Below are positions 43,348 through 51,087 of a stretch of 64,000 bases of DNA, in pieces. The DNA is from Lachnospiraceae bacterium (GTDB taxonomy: Bacteria > Bacillota > Clostridia > Lachnospirales > Lachnospiraceae): contig CAJTEM010000002.1 of NCBI GenBank assembly GCA_910575255.1, positions 124,001 through 188,000 on the forward strand. Reading direction: 5' to 3'. Every line of letters begins with the position of its first letter. Positions within the stretch are counted from its first letter, which is position 1. The position numbers were made by a program, and so were the translations under genes. Under the pieces are notes generated by a model. The model did no database searches. It was given only the letters and a program-made list of their open reading frames with translations, and had not been told where the DNA came from.

Positions 43348-44770
43348 TCAAAACTGCGTATCCCACAAACCGCACCACACATCTTCATCAAAGCTGCCCT
43401 CAAAGGGCGCCTCCCCGGCAATCCTGCGGACCGTCTCCTCAATCGTAGCCGGCTGATTGTTCACTTCCTCCCGACTGAACTCCCTGCCCGTATATGCTCC
43501 TCTGCCGCCCCACATTGCCCGCCAGCACAAAAACGCCGATTTTCTTGTATTGCTGTGGAGAAAGAGGAATCTGGCTCCTGGTATTCTTCACCAGGGTAAT
43601 GGCCTTTTTTGCCGCCTCTCTGGCAATCGCCTGATGCTCCTTACAGCCGATCACCCCCAATTCCTCCTTTTTACGGGCAAAGCCTCCCTCTGCCTTTTTC
43701 CGGTGCAGCCCCACCGCCGCCTTGCAGCCCAATATCCTGTAAAGCGCATCCTGCAGCCGCTCCCGGGTGATGACTCCAGAACGGATGCCGGCCTTCATGG
43801 CCTCGTAATCCTCCTCCATATCGTTGACGCCCAAAACCATGTCGCAGCCGCAGGCAATACTCCAGGGAACCGCCTTTAACCGACTCATCCCGTAATACCC
43901 CATCATCTTGGTCTGGTCCGTCACTACCAGCCCGTTAAATCCCAGCTGCTTTCTCAAAAGTCCCTCTATCAGTTCCGGGGAAAGGCAGGCCGGCTGCATA
44001 TCTTTTTCCTCCAGCTGAGGGTTCAGCCGCCGCTGATAAGCCGGCAGGGTAAAATGAGCCGCCATGATGCTTAAGACCCCGTTCTCAATGGACTTGCGGT
44101 AAATCCTGCCAAAAGTCTCATCCCATTCCTCACAGGAGAGGCCATTGTTGCTGATCGTCAGATGCTGATCCCGCTCCTCCCAGCCGTCCCCCGGAAAATG
44201 CTTCAGGCAGGGAACCACCCCATACTCCATGCATCCCTTGTTGTAATTTTCCACACACTCACTGACAAAATCCGCATCATTGCCGTAGGCCCTGGTATTG
44301 ATCAGGCTGTTGCGCCAGTTCATGAGGATGTCCCCCACCGGCCCGAAGGACCAGTTATAGCCCACTGCCGATGTCTCCGCCCCGGTAATCCGTCCCACCT
44401 CGTAGGCAAATCTCACATCCCGGCTGGCTCTCACCTGAGCCCCGGAGGCCACCAGCGTCCCTCCCGGCAGCGCCCCATTGGGTCCCGATTCACAATTTCC
44501 CGCCACCAGATAGGGAATCCTGGCTTTTTCCTGCAGCTCTGTGAGAATCTCCTGGGCCTCCTCATTGCCGAACAAAACCGCCCGGAAGGGAATCCCTCCC
44601 AGAGGCCATCGCTCCAGAAAGTCCCCCAGCTCCTGCCGGCTCATTCCCATCAGCGGATCCGCAAAAAGCTGACATATTTTTTCATGCTCCGTCATGTCCG
44701 CCACGGTTTCCTCCACCCAACGGACACTCTCCTCATCCAGATAAAACGGATTTGCCCTTAAATCAACCAT
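43348..44770 (-). pseudogene. Glycoside hydrolase family 3 enzyme with frameshifted C-terminus
   Basis: The main frame (44770-43439, 443 residues) is a GH3 N-terminal TIM barrel. It has VPCLKHFPGDGWEERDQH near 190 and FNGLVVTDQTKMMGYYG near 295, where Asp of VVTDQ is the expected nucleophile. It loses family character after KKIGVFVLAGNVG. In another frame, 43530-43348, a plausible enzyme tail appears (GREFSREEVNNQPATIEETV, then RIAGEAPFEGSFDEDVWCG), so a frameshift near 43515, perhaps with an internal deletion, broke the C-terminal domain. The catalytic domain could still be produced. Confidence 0.65.
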
Positions 44771-44810
44771 TACCTGCTCCCCTTACTCTCCTGTGTTTGG
44801 TCATGATGTC

Positions 44811-44839
44811 ATTTTAAACCATGGGACAGATGTTGTCAA
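44811..44839 (-). promoter_or_regulatory. Promoter of the GH3 gene
   Basis: TTGACA (44839-44834) and TAAAAT (44816-44811) with a 17-base spacer. An AT palindrome-rich stretch (TTAATTAATAAATTTAAA) directly upstream of the -35 resembles one upstream of the symporter promoter at 59642-59672. It is a candidate ROK-type operator. Confidence 0.7.
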
Positions 44840-44960
44840 TAATTAATTAATAAATTTAAAAAATAAATATTTTCTTTGAACAGGTTGCTTTTCTGTATGA
44901 GGTAATGGGGGAGCAGCCGGAAGCTGTAAAGATGTGAAGATGCTGGATATAGTATTGATA

Positions 44961-45299
44961 GTTACTGTTCACAGGCAATGTCAGTTAGTTAAGCATTTCT
45001 GAAAGGTACGCCAAGGAAACGGGGAGAGCAGCCATCAGAAATGGTTTGCTGCTTTTTCCGGTTTCGAGATCAAGAATTCCTAAAAGTTCTGATTTTTGCT
45101 AAAAACGAAACGAAAATTCACAAACTCGCTACGCTCAGACAGTGTGAATTTTCGTTTCAACGCAAAACTCAGAACTTTAAGGACTTCTAAATCTCTGCAA
45201 AGTCAAAATTCGCAAACCATTTCTGATGGCTGCTCTCCCCGTTTCCTTGGCTGTGCTTCGCGATTCCTTAACTTACTAACACTGGGTGTGAACAGTAAC
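44961..45299. repeat. 339-bp MITE-like palindromic element, copy 2
   Basis: Perfect 13-base terminal inverted repeats (GTTACTGTTCACA ... TGTGAACAGTAAC). The whole element folds on itself: CCAAGGAAACGGGGAGAGCA pairs with the matching right-arm block, and CGAAACGAAAATTCACA pairs with TGTGAATTTTCGTTTC around an inner loop. 44961-45285 is identical to 50303-50627. It contains a non-genuine ORF. Confidence 0.88.
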
Positions 45300-45647
45300 G
45301 CTATTGACAATAATCCAGTCGAAAGTTTTCAAAGTACCGTTGATTTTTTCCACCCAATTGTTTTAAAATATCCATGTCAAAATCACTCCTCTATAATTTG
45401 AAATAGCGTGAGCAACATCTCGAAAATAACTTGAGTGTAAGGGAATTAAGCCAAAAAGCAATGGAATATTCTAAAAAACCATAATTTTCCCAAAGAAGCC
45501 TGATTCATTGGCTTTTCTCGGCATATCGTCAACTTTCCGTGTATCATAGTGGCTTGGACACCTCTATTATACACGGAAAGTTCAAATGGGATAAAGTCCA
45601 TAAGTCAGCAGCCCTGCCAAGCAACGGAGCATCAAGTTTGCCGCGCT
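45300..45647. other. Gene-poor region with a small interrupted reading frame
   Basis: No full gene. On the minus strand, ATG 45379 region has GAGGAGTGATTTTGAC upstream of a 24-codon frame (MDILKQLGGKNQRYFENFR) that ends at the repeat. Read across the element, with one copy of the flanking TCAATA, the frame stays open about 32 codons more. The element may thus have interrupted a small gene. A TTTCCGTGTA/TACACGGAAA inverted repeat occurs near 45535-45580. Confidence 0.35.
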
Positions 45648-45689
45648 GCATTCGCCAAATGCTCGTGCAAGCACGGCACTTGGCTCATT
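45648..45689. repeat. 42-bp repeat, inverted relative to 35737-35778
   Basis: Exact reverse complement of 35737-35778. Located 12 bases beyond the rubrerythrin stop codon. Confidence 0.75.
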
Positions 45690-45700
45690 ACCGGCGGGAA

Positions 45701-46243
45701 TCAATAATTCTCTGCATGAACCTCGAAATAGCTCTGGGGATGGCTGCAGGTCGGGCAAACCTCCGGCGCCTTTGTGCCCACCACAATGTGTCCGCAGTTG
45801 CGGCATTCCCACACCTTCACCTCACTCTTTTCAAATACGGCTGCCGTCTCCACATTTTTCAGCAAAGCGCGATACCGTTCTTCATGATGTTTTTCAATCT
45901 CGCCCACAAGCCTGAACTTTGCCGCCAACTCCAAAAAGCCCTCCTCCTCTGCCGTCTTGGCAAAGTTCTCATACATATCCGTCCACTCATAGTTTTCACC
46001 GTCTGCGGCCGCGCCAAGATTCTGCTTCGTATCTCCAATCCCGTTTAACTCCTTAAACCACATCTTCGCATGCTCTTTTTCATTGTCGGCCGTTTTCAAA
46101 AACAGACCTGCAATCTGCTCATAGCCTTCCTTTTTGGCCACGGAGGCAAAATAGGTGTATTTATTTCTTGCCTGGGATTCCCCGGCAAAGGCCGCCTCCA
46201 GATTCTTCTCTGTCTGTGTTCCTGCATACTTTGTCATTTTCAT
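45701..46243 (-). CDS. rbr: Rubrerythrin
   Basis: 180 residues. N-terminal di-iron ferritin-like domain with the E-x-x-H ligand motifs ([39 protein letters not shown]). C-terminal rubredoxin domain with two CxxC pairs (CRNCG near 145 and CPTCSHP near 161). It reduces hydrogen peroxide in anaerobes. ATG 46243 follows AAGGAGAGAAAG; an ATG at 46282 lies in the promoter region. A PerR-box-like site at 46258-46272 suggests peroxide control. Confidence 0.94.
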   Translation of the reverse strand: MKMTKYAGTQTEKNLEAAFAGESQARNKYTYFASVAKKEGYEQIAGLFLKTADNEKEHAKMWFKELNGIGDTKQNLGAAADGENYEWTDMYENFAKTAEEEGFLELAAKFRLVGEIEKHHEERYRALLKNVETAAVFEKSEVKVWECRNCGHIVVGTKAPEVCPTCSHPQSYFEVHAENY

Positions 46244-46257
46244 CTTTCTCTCCTTAT

Positions 46258-46272
46258 TTAATATTATGTTAA
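46258..46272. promoter_or_regulatory. PerR-box-like site before rubrerythrin
   Basis: TTAATATTATGTTAA matches 11 of 14 defined positions of the consensus TTATAATnATTATAA, 15 bases upstream of the start. Confidence 0.5.
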
Positions 46273-46336
46273 TCAGGATCAAAAGGCCGCAAAATCCCCT
46301 GCAAGAGGTTTTTTGACCTTAAGTTCCCTGTAACTC

Positions 46337-47842
46337 TCACAGCAACGGACTGCCTGCATGTGCAATATCGGTATGTTCTGAAATCTCTCCGTTGATGGTG
46401 CAGAGATCCGCAAGAGACAGATCATGAATGTCCTCATGGCCGGTGATTCTGGCAAAGGTCTTTAACTCCTCCGCGGAGCACCTAAGATAATTCTCCACCC
46501 GCTTTGCGGCCGCATCCACCTGCAGTCTCTGACGCAATTTCTCATCCTGTGTGGCCACTCCCACCGGGCACATTCCGGTGCCGCAGATACGGTACTGCTG
46601 GCAGGCAGCCGCCACCATAGCCGCCGAGGCAACCGCAACGGCATCTGCACCCATGGCAATCGCTTTTGCAAAATCCGAGGATACCCGAAGCCCCCCTGTA
46701 ATCACCAGAGCGATATCGGAATGAACCGAATCCAGATACTTTCTTGCGCGGCAGAGGGCATAAATGGTGGGAACACTGGTGGAATCCCGCACAAGGGCAG
46801 GAGAGGCTCCCGTTGCGCCGCCCCGCCCATCGATGGTAATGAAATCCGGTTCGGCATAGACGCAGAATTCCAAATCCCGCTCAATACGTCCGGCGGCAAT
46901 CTTAATGCCGACAGGCCTGCCCTCGCTTCTCTCCCGCAGTTCCCTCACCAGCTTCTTCAAATCATCCCTGCTGTCGATTCCGGGAAATTTAGAGGGGCTG
47001 ATCACATCCACTCCCAGAGGTTTATTGCGGATCCTGGCAATCTCAGGCGTCACCTTTTTGCCTGGCAAATGTCCTCCCATCCCCGGCTTTGTCCCCTGGC
47101 CGATCTTGATCTCTATGGCATCCGAATTTTTCAGATTCTCGTCCGTAACGCTGTAACGGTTCGGAACATATTCAAAAATATATCGGTAGGCCGCCTCCTT
47201 CTCCTCCAAAAGGATGCCTCCCTCGCCGCTGCACATGGCCGTGCCCGCTGCCGCGCTTCCCCTTGCCATGGCAATCTTGGTCTCCTTGGAGAGGGCTCCA
47301 AAGGACATGTGAGAAATATAGACCGGCATGTCCAACACCATAGGCTTTTTGGCATGCTTTCCGATGACGGTTTTTAAGGACACCTCGGCATGCTCGTCCA
47401 GAGGCATGGGATTCAGCTGGGCCCCCAGCACAAGCACATCGTCCCAGCCCGGCATCTTCATCCGGGTGCCCATGGCGTCAATGGCCGACTTGCCGGTAAC
47501 CGCCATCTCGTGAATCTCTTTCATGTACCGGTAATCACTGTCCCGCCTCCCGGTCTCCTCAGGATATCTTAAATCCAGGCCCCCGGCACCCGCAAAAGCA
47601 GACTGCTTCCCGGATTCTGCCTGGCCGGAAACCGTCTTTCCCGGCGCTGACATCCCGGGCTCTGACTCTTCTGACGCTGACTTTTCAGATGCTGATTTTT
47701 CGGGCGCCGATTTTTCAGGCGCTGACGCAGTGAATCTTACCGGCGGCTGTTTGCAGACCGGACATTCCGTTAATGCAGAAAACGGCTTGCCTTCCTTTTC
47801 CTCATCGTACACATACCCACAGATACTGCATTGATAAATCAC
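46337..47842 (-). CDS. Rubredoxin-fused glutamate synthase-like FMN protein
   Basis: 501 residues. N-terminal rubredoxin (CSICGYVYDEEKEGK, then CPVCKQP), then a low-complexity linker with tandem S-A-P-E-K-like repeats (about residues 40-75). The GltB-type FMN-binding barrel follows (IKIGQGTKPGMGGHLPGKKV, then DGRGGATGASPALVRDS, then CGTGMCPVGVATQDEKLRQR). No amidotransferase domain is present, so it is not a full glutamate synthase. An electron-transfer role in oxygen defence is likely by context. GTG 47842 overlaps the regulator stop (GTGA) and has AAGGGGG upstream. Confidence 0.87.
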   Translation of the reverse strand: MIYQCSICGYVYDEEKEGKPFSALTECPVCKQPPVRFTASAPEKSAPEKSASEKSASEESEPGMSAPGKTVSGQAESGKQSAFAGAGGLDLRYPEETGRRDSDYRYMKEIHEMAVTGKSAIDAMGTRMKMPGWDDVLVLGAQLNPMPLDEHAEVSLKTVIGKHAKKPMVLDMPVYISHMSFGALSKETKIAMARGSAAAGTAMCSGEGGILLEEKEAAYRYIFEYVPNRYSVTDENLKNSDAIEIKIGQGTKPGMGGHLPGKKVTPEIARIRNKPLGVDVISPSKFPGIDSRDDLKKLVRELRERSEGRPVGIKIAAGRIERDLEFCVYAEPDFITIDGRGGATGASPALVRDSTSVPTIYALCRARKYLDSVHSDIALVITGGLRVSSDFAKAIAMGADAVAVASAAMVAAACQQYRICGTGMCPVGVATQDEKLRQRLQVDAAAKRVENYLRCSAEELKTFARITGHEDIHDLSLADLCTINGEISEHTDIAHAGSPLL

Positions 47843-48219
47843 GGTAATACCCCCTTTTCCTTTTTTTCTCTGCATTTGGGGCAGAGATAGAATACCTTTA
47901 AATCATAAAACAGAATTCCTTCTCCCATCTGTCTTTCCAAATCTCCGGTCATATCCTCAAAGGTTATGTCGGATAATGCCCCGCATCTCTTACATACCAG
48001 GTGATCATGCCTGCGGATTTTGTCATAGCGATCCGGTGAGCCTTCGATAGACAGCTTCCGTATCAGTCCCTTTTGGCACAGGGTATTCAGGTTATTGTAT
48101 ACAGTCGCCTGAACCACCTTCGGCTCTTCCTTTTTCAATTCTAAAAAGATCTGCTCTGCCGTCATATGCGCCTCGGAGTGATCGACCAATTCCCATATCC
48201 GTTTTGCGTACCTGGTCAC
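47839..48219 (-). CDS. Fur/PerR-family peroxide-type regulator
   Basis: 126 residues. Winged helix (MTAEQIFLELKKEEPKVVQA, then TVYNNLNTLCQKGLIRK), then a metal-binding region HDHLVCKRCG and C-terminal CPKC, giving the structural zinc site of four cysteines. Sequence and neighbours (rubrerythrin, rubredoxin protein) favour PerR over Fur. The upstream PerR box at 48238-48252 implies autoregulation. First gene of the operon. Confidence 0.88.
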   Translation of the reverse strand: MTRYAKRIWELVDHSEAHMTAEQIFLELKKEEPKVVQATVYNNLNTLCQKGLIRKLSIEGSPDRYDKIRRHDHLVCKRCGALSDITFEDMTGDLERQMGEGILFYDLKVFYLCPKCREKKEKGVLP

Positions 48220-48237
48220 ATTTTAGCCTCCTTGTTT

Positions 48238-48252
48238 TTAGAATTATTCTAA
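48238..48252. promoter_or_regulatory. PerR-box-like operator
   Basis: Perfect palindrome TTAGAATTATTCTAA, close to the PerR box consensus TTATAATnATTATAA, 19 bases upstream of the regulator start. Confidence 0.72.
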
Positions 48253-48437
48253 TTATAATATACTATCTTTCTTTTGTCCAGAAGATAAAATATATTTTTG
48301 GCGATATTCTCTTCTTTTGGAAAATTTTTCCTCCGAATATTCACAATTCTTTAAATCCCGCGCCAAAATAGCATTTTTTATTAAGACACGTATATCCAAA
48401 CCTGCTATAATGGATAAGAACGCAAGGAGGATATACC

Positions 48438-48854
48438 ATGAAAGACCAAAAAGAAGTGGTAAAAAAAGTCATCGATTATATTGAGAACCATTTAGAAAAC
48501 CGCATCAGTTTAGATCAGATATCAAAAAGCATTGGTTATTCCAAATTCTATCTCAACCGCATTTTTACAGAATATACAGGAATTACCCTATATCAATACA
48601 TCCAACACCGCAGGCTTACGGTTGCTGCCGAAAAGCTGGTGAAAACCGATACGCCAATCCTGCAAATTGCATATGAAGCCGGATATGATACGCAGCAGTC
48701 ATTTTCATTTGCCTTTAAACAAATATATCTATATCCGCCTAAACTCTATAGGAATATGGGAATCTTTGCGCCAAAGCAAAGCAGAATTTTCCTGTGCCGT
48801 CCTGTTCTGCCCGGTTACCGCTTTCTGATAAATATTAAGGAGTTTGCCGCATGA
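48438..48854 (+). CDS. AraC-family regulator, DNA-binding domain only
   Basis: 138 residues. Two HTH units of an AraC domain: [20 protein letters not shown] (residues 23-42) and [20 protein letters not shown] (about 72-91), followed by [15 protein letters not shown] short unrelated C-terminal tail of about 35 residues takes the place of an effector domain. It overlaps the clpP start by 4 bases. CAAGGAGGATATACC precedes the ATG and TATAAT lies at about 48407. Confidence 0.88.
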   Translation: MKDQKEVVKKVIDYIENHLENRISLDQISKSIGYSKFYLNRIFTEYTGITLYQYIQHRRLTVAAEKLVKTDTPILQIAYEAGYDTQQSFSFAFKQIYLYPPKLYRNMGIFAPKQSRIFLCRPVLPGYRFLINIKEFAA

Positions 48855-49441
48855 GTACCATTCCTTATGTTATGGAACAGACAAGCCGGGGAGAAAGAAG
48901 CTATGATATTTTTTCGCGGTTATTATCTGACAGAATTGTTTTTTTAGGCGAAGAGGTCAGTGATGCGTCAGCCAGCCTGATTATTGCTCAAATGCTGTTT
49001 TTAGAAGCACAAGACCCCCAAAAGGATATCCAGCTGTATATAAACAGTCCCGGCGGTTCTGTGTCAGCCGGTTTTGCTGTTTATGACACGATGCAATATA
49101 TCAAGTGTGACGTCTCGACTATTTGCATTGGTCTTGCTGCCAGCTTTGGCGCCTTTTTGCTGGCTGGCGGTACGAAAGGAAAACGTATGGCTTTGCCCAA
49201 TGCCGAAATCATGATACACCAGCCGGCAATTCACGGAAATGGAATTGAGGGCCAGGCGACCGATATAAAAATCACATCCGACCACATACAAAAAAGCAAA
49301 GAACGCTTAAACTCGATTTTAGCGAAAAACACCGGAAAAACCATGGAAGAGATTGTCCTTGCGACAGAACGCGACAATTATATGTCGCCGGCAGAAGCCG
49401 TGGACTTTGGATTAATTGATAAAATCATTGACAGGCGTTGA
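48851..49441 (+). CDS. clpP: ATP-dependent Clp protease proteolytic subunit (accessory ClpP)
   Basis: 196 residues, normal length for ClpP. Catalytic Ser98 in GLAASFGAF, His123 in MIHQPA and Asp175 in ATERDNYMS form the triad. Usually the residue after Ser is Met; here it is Phe. There is no neighbouring clpX. Translationally coupled to an AraC-type regulator, so this is probably a second, conditionally expressed ClpP paralogue. A strong terminator follows. Confidence 0.92.
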   Translation: MSTIPYVMEQTSRGERSYDIFSRLLSDRIVFLGEEVSDASASLIIAQMLFLEAQDPQKDIQLYINSPGGSVSAGFAVYDTMQYIKCDVSTICIGLAASFGAFLLAGGTKGKRMALPNAEIMIHQPAIHGNGIEGQATDIKITSDHIQKSKERLNSILAKNTGKTMEEIVLATERDNYMSPAEAVDFGLIDKIIDRR

Positions 49442-49452
49442 GCCGTTAGAAG

Positions 49453-49492
49453 AAAGCGAACAAATCTGTGAAAATGCAGGTTTGTTCGCTTT
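49453..49492 (+). terminator. Terminator after clpP
   Basis: AAAGCGAACAAA and TTTGTTCGCTTT form a perfect 12-base stem, 12 bases after the clpP stop, followed by ACTGCTTTACT. Confidence 0.78.
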
Positions 49493-49498
49493 ACTGCT

Positions 49499-49652
49499 TT
49501 ACTCCCGCCAGCTGACTCCCTCCATCACATCCGGAATCAGAATCGTCCTGCACGGACGCTCGCAGATCACCTCCACACCGGAACCTTCCCCAAAATATGC
49601 CGCCTGACACTGCGTACTGGCGCGATTACTGCCCGGACAGAGCACCGGATAA
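49499..49652 (-). pseudogene. Short coding remnant of unknown origin
   Basis: On the minus strand one frame stays open for about 50 codons and looks protein-like (GSNRASTQCQAAYFGEGSGV, then RPCRTILIPDVMEGVSWRE) before a TAA. There is no start or ribosome-binding site. I suspect a C-terminal remnant of a deleted gene. Family not recognised. Confidence 0.25.
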
Positions 49653-49654
49653 TC

Positions 49655-50206
49655 TCACATCCCGCCCAGCCGTTCTATAATCGCCTCACGGTACTCTGCA
49701 TGACGGGGCATGCCCCCTCCGATTCCGCCTCGCTTTGGGAACATAAGCTTAAAACTGCTTCCATTCTTCATGGTGAGATTACATTTTACAGATCCCATCC
49801 ACCCTTTTTTAAACTGACAGTCCTGAATGTCCGCCAGGGGAAAACAAGTCCCGATATCCGAAAGGAAGGTGTCCGAAAGGATCTCCTGCATAATCCCTTC
49901 GCTCCCCTCCGGCGCGTCATCAAACATGTAAAAATAGCTGTTTTTCTCACATCCGGCGATCACCAGGAAATGCCGGGTAATCCCGATATAAACATCATAG
50001 TCGGAATGCTTCTCCTTCTGCAGAACGATTACCCGTCCCTTTTCATCCGGAATCAGTTTATCCTCCATATAGATACATTTTCCAAAAATACCCTTTATGC
50101 GGGTTTCCTGGGATATCCCATGGATACCTGCCTCCAGAACCTCCCCCTCCGGAATATGCTCTCCCAATACCCGCCGCATATTCCCTTCATCAAAGATTTC
50201 AGACAT
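49655..50206 (-). CDS. Hypothetical protein, possible PH-like domain
   Basis: 183 residues. Short alternating strands: YDVYIGITRHFLVIAGCEKN, then GTCFPLADIQDCQFKKGWMG and VKCNLTMKNGSSFKLMFPKR, ending in a helix EYREAIIERL. This is the usual look of bacterial PH-like (bPH/YokE) domains. No signal peptide. GGAGAGG lies upstream of ATG 50206. It is a single-gene unit. Confidence 0.55.
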   Translation of the reverse strand: MSEIFDEGNMRRVLGEHIPEGEVLEAGIHGISQETRIKGIFGKCIYMEDKLIPDEKGRVIVLQKEKHSDYDVYIGITRHFLVIAGCEKNSYFYMFDDAPEGSEGIMQEILSDTFLSDIGTCFPLADIQDCQFKKGWMGSVKCNLTMKNGSSFKLMFPKRGGIGGGMPRHAEYREAIIERLGGM

Positions 50207-50302
50207 ATCAACCTCTCCTCTGCTTCCTGCCTTTTCTACATCTTAACATATTTCCTTTTCGTAAGCCACTTCTTTTTTCCCGACTGCCTCTGCAATATCC
50301 TT

Positions 50303-51049
50303 GTTACTGTTCACAGGCAATGTCAGTTAGTTAAGCATTTCTGAAAGGTACGCCAAGGAAACGGGGAGAGCAGCCATCAGAAATGGTTTGCTGCTTTTTC
50401 CGGTTTCGAGATCAAGAATTCCTAAAAGTTCTGATTTTTGCTAAAAACGAAACGAAAATTCACAAACTCGCTACGCTCAGACAGTGTGAATTTTCGTTTC
50501 AACGCAAAACTCAGAACTTTAAGGACTTCTAAATCTCTGCAAAGTCAAAATTCGCAAACCATTTCTGATGGCTGCTCTCCCCGTTTCCTTGGCTGTGCTT
50601 CGCGATTCCTTAACTTACTAACACTGGTTCACAGGCAATTTCATTCAGTTAACTTCCGGGAATATCCCCCCTTTTTCAAGGCGTTCCTTCTGGTAAAACT
50701 TAAGTTACTGACATTGGATGTGAACCAATGTCAGTAACTTAAAAATTTGCAATACCAGCCTTGGAGAAAGGAGTGGGGCAGCCGCTTGCTAATCCGAAGA
50801 TTTTGACTTTGCAGGGATTTAGAAGCCCTTAAATGTCTGGATTTTGTGTTGAAACAAAAATGCACTCTGTTTGAGCGAAGCGAGTTTGGGCATTTTCGTT
50901 TCGCTTTTAGCAAAATTCAGATGTTTTAGGGCTTCTTAGTCCCGAAACCGGAAAAAGATTTGGATTAGCAAACGGCTGCCCCACTCCTTTCTCCAAGGCG
51001 TACCTTTTGGGATTTCTTAACTTACTGACATTGGGTGTGAGCAGCAACC
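50303..51049. repeat. Composite of three palindromic MITE-like elements
   Basis: 50303-50627 is identical to 44961-45285. It is directly followed by a shorter palindrome (50628-50727, GTTCACAGGCAATTTC ... ATTGGATGTGAAC). A diverged large palindrome (about 50727-51049) follows, with arms GGAGAAAGGAGTGGGGCAGC and GCTGCCCCACTCCTTTCTCC. All share ends of the TTCACA..CAATGTCAGT type. Contains no real gene. Confidence 0.85.
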
Positions 51050-51087
51050 GAACCTCCTCCACCCCTGTTCTCCGCAAATACGCAGAT

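Noticed and set aside
45096-50737. Two near-identical protein-like ORFs (45096-45401 and 50438-50737) that look like a duplicated gene
   Set aside because: They lie inside the palindromic repeat elements and have no ribosome-binding site. Identity is explained by the DNA repeat.
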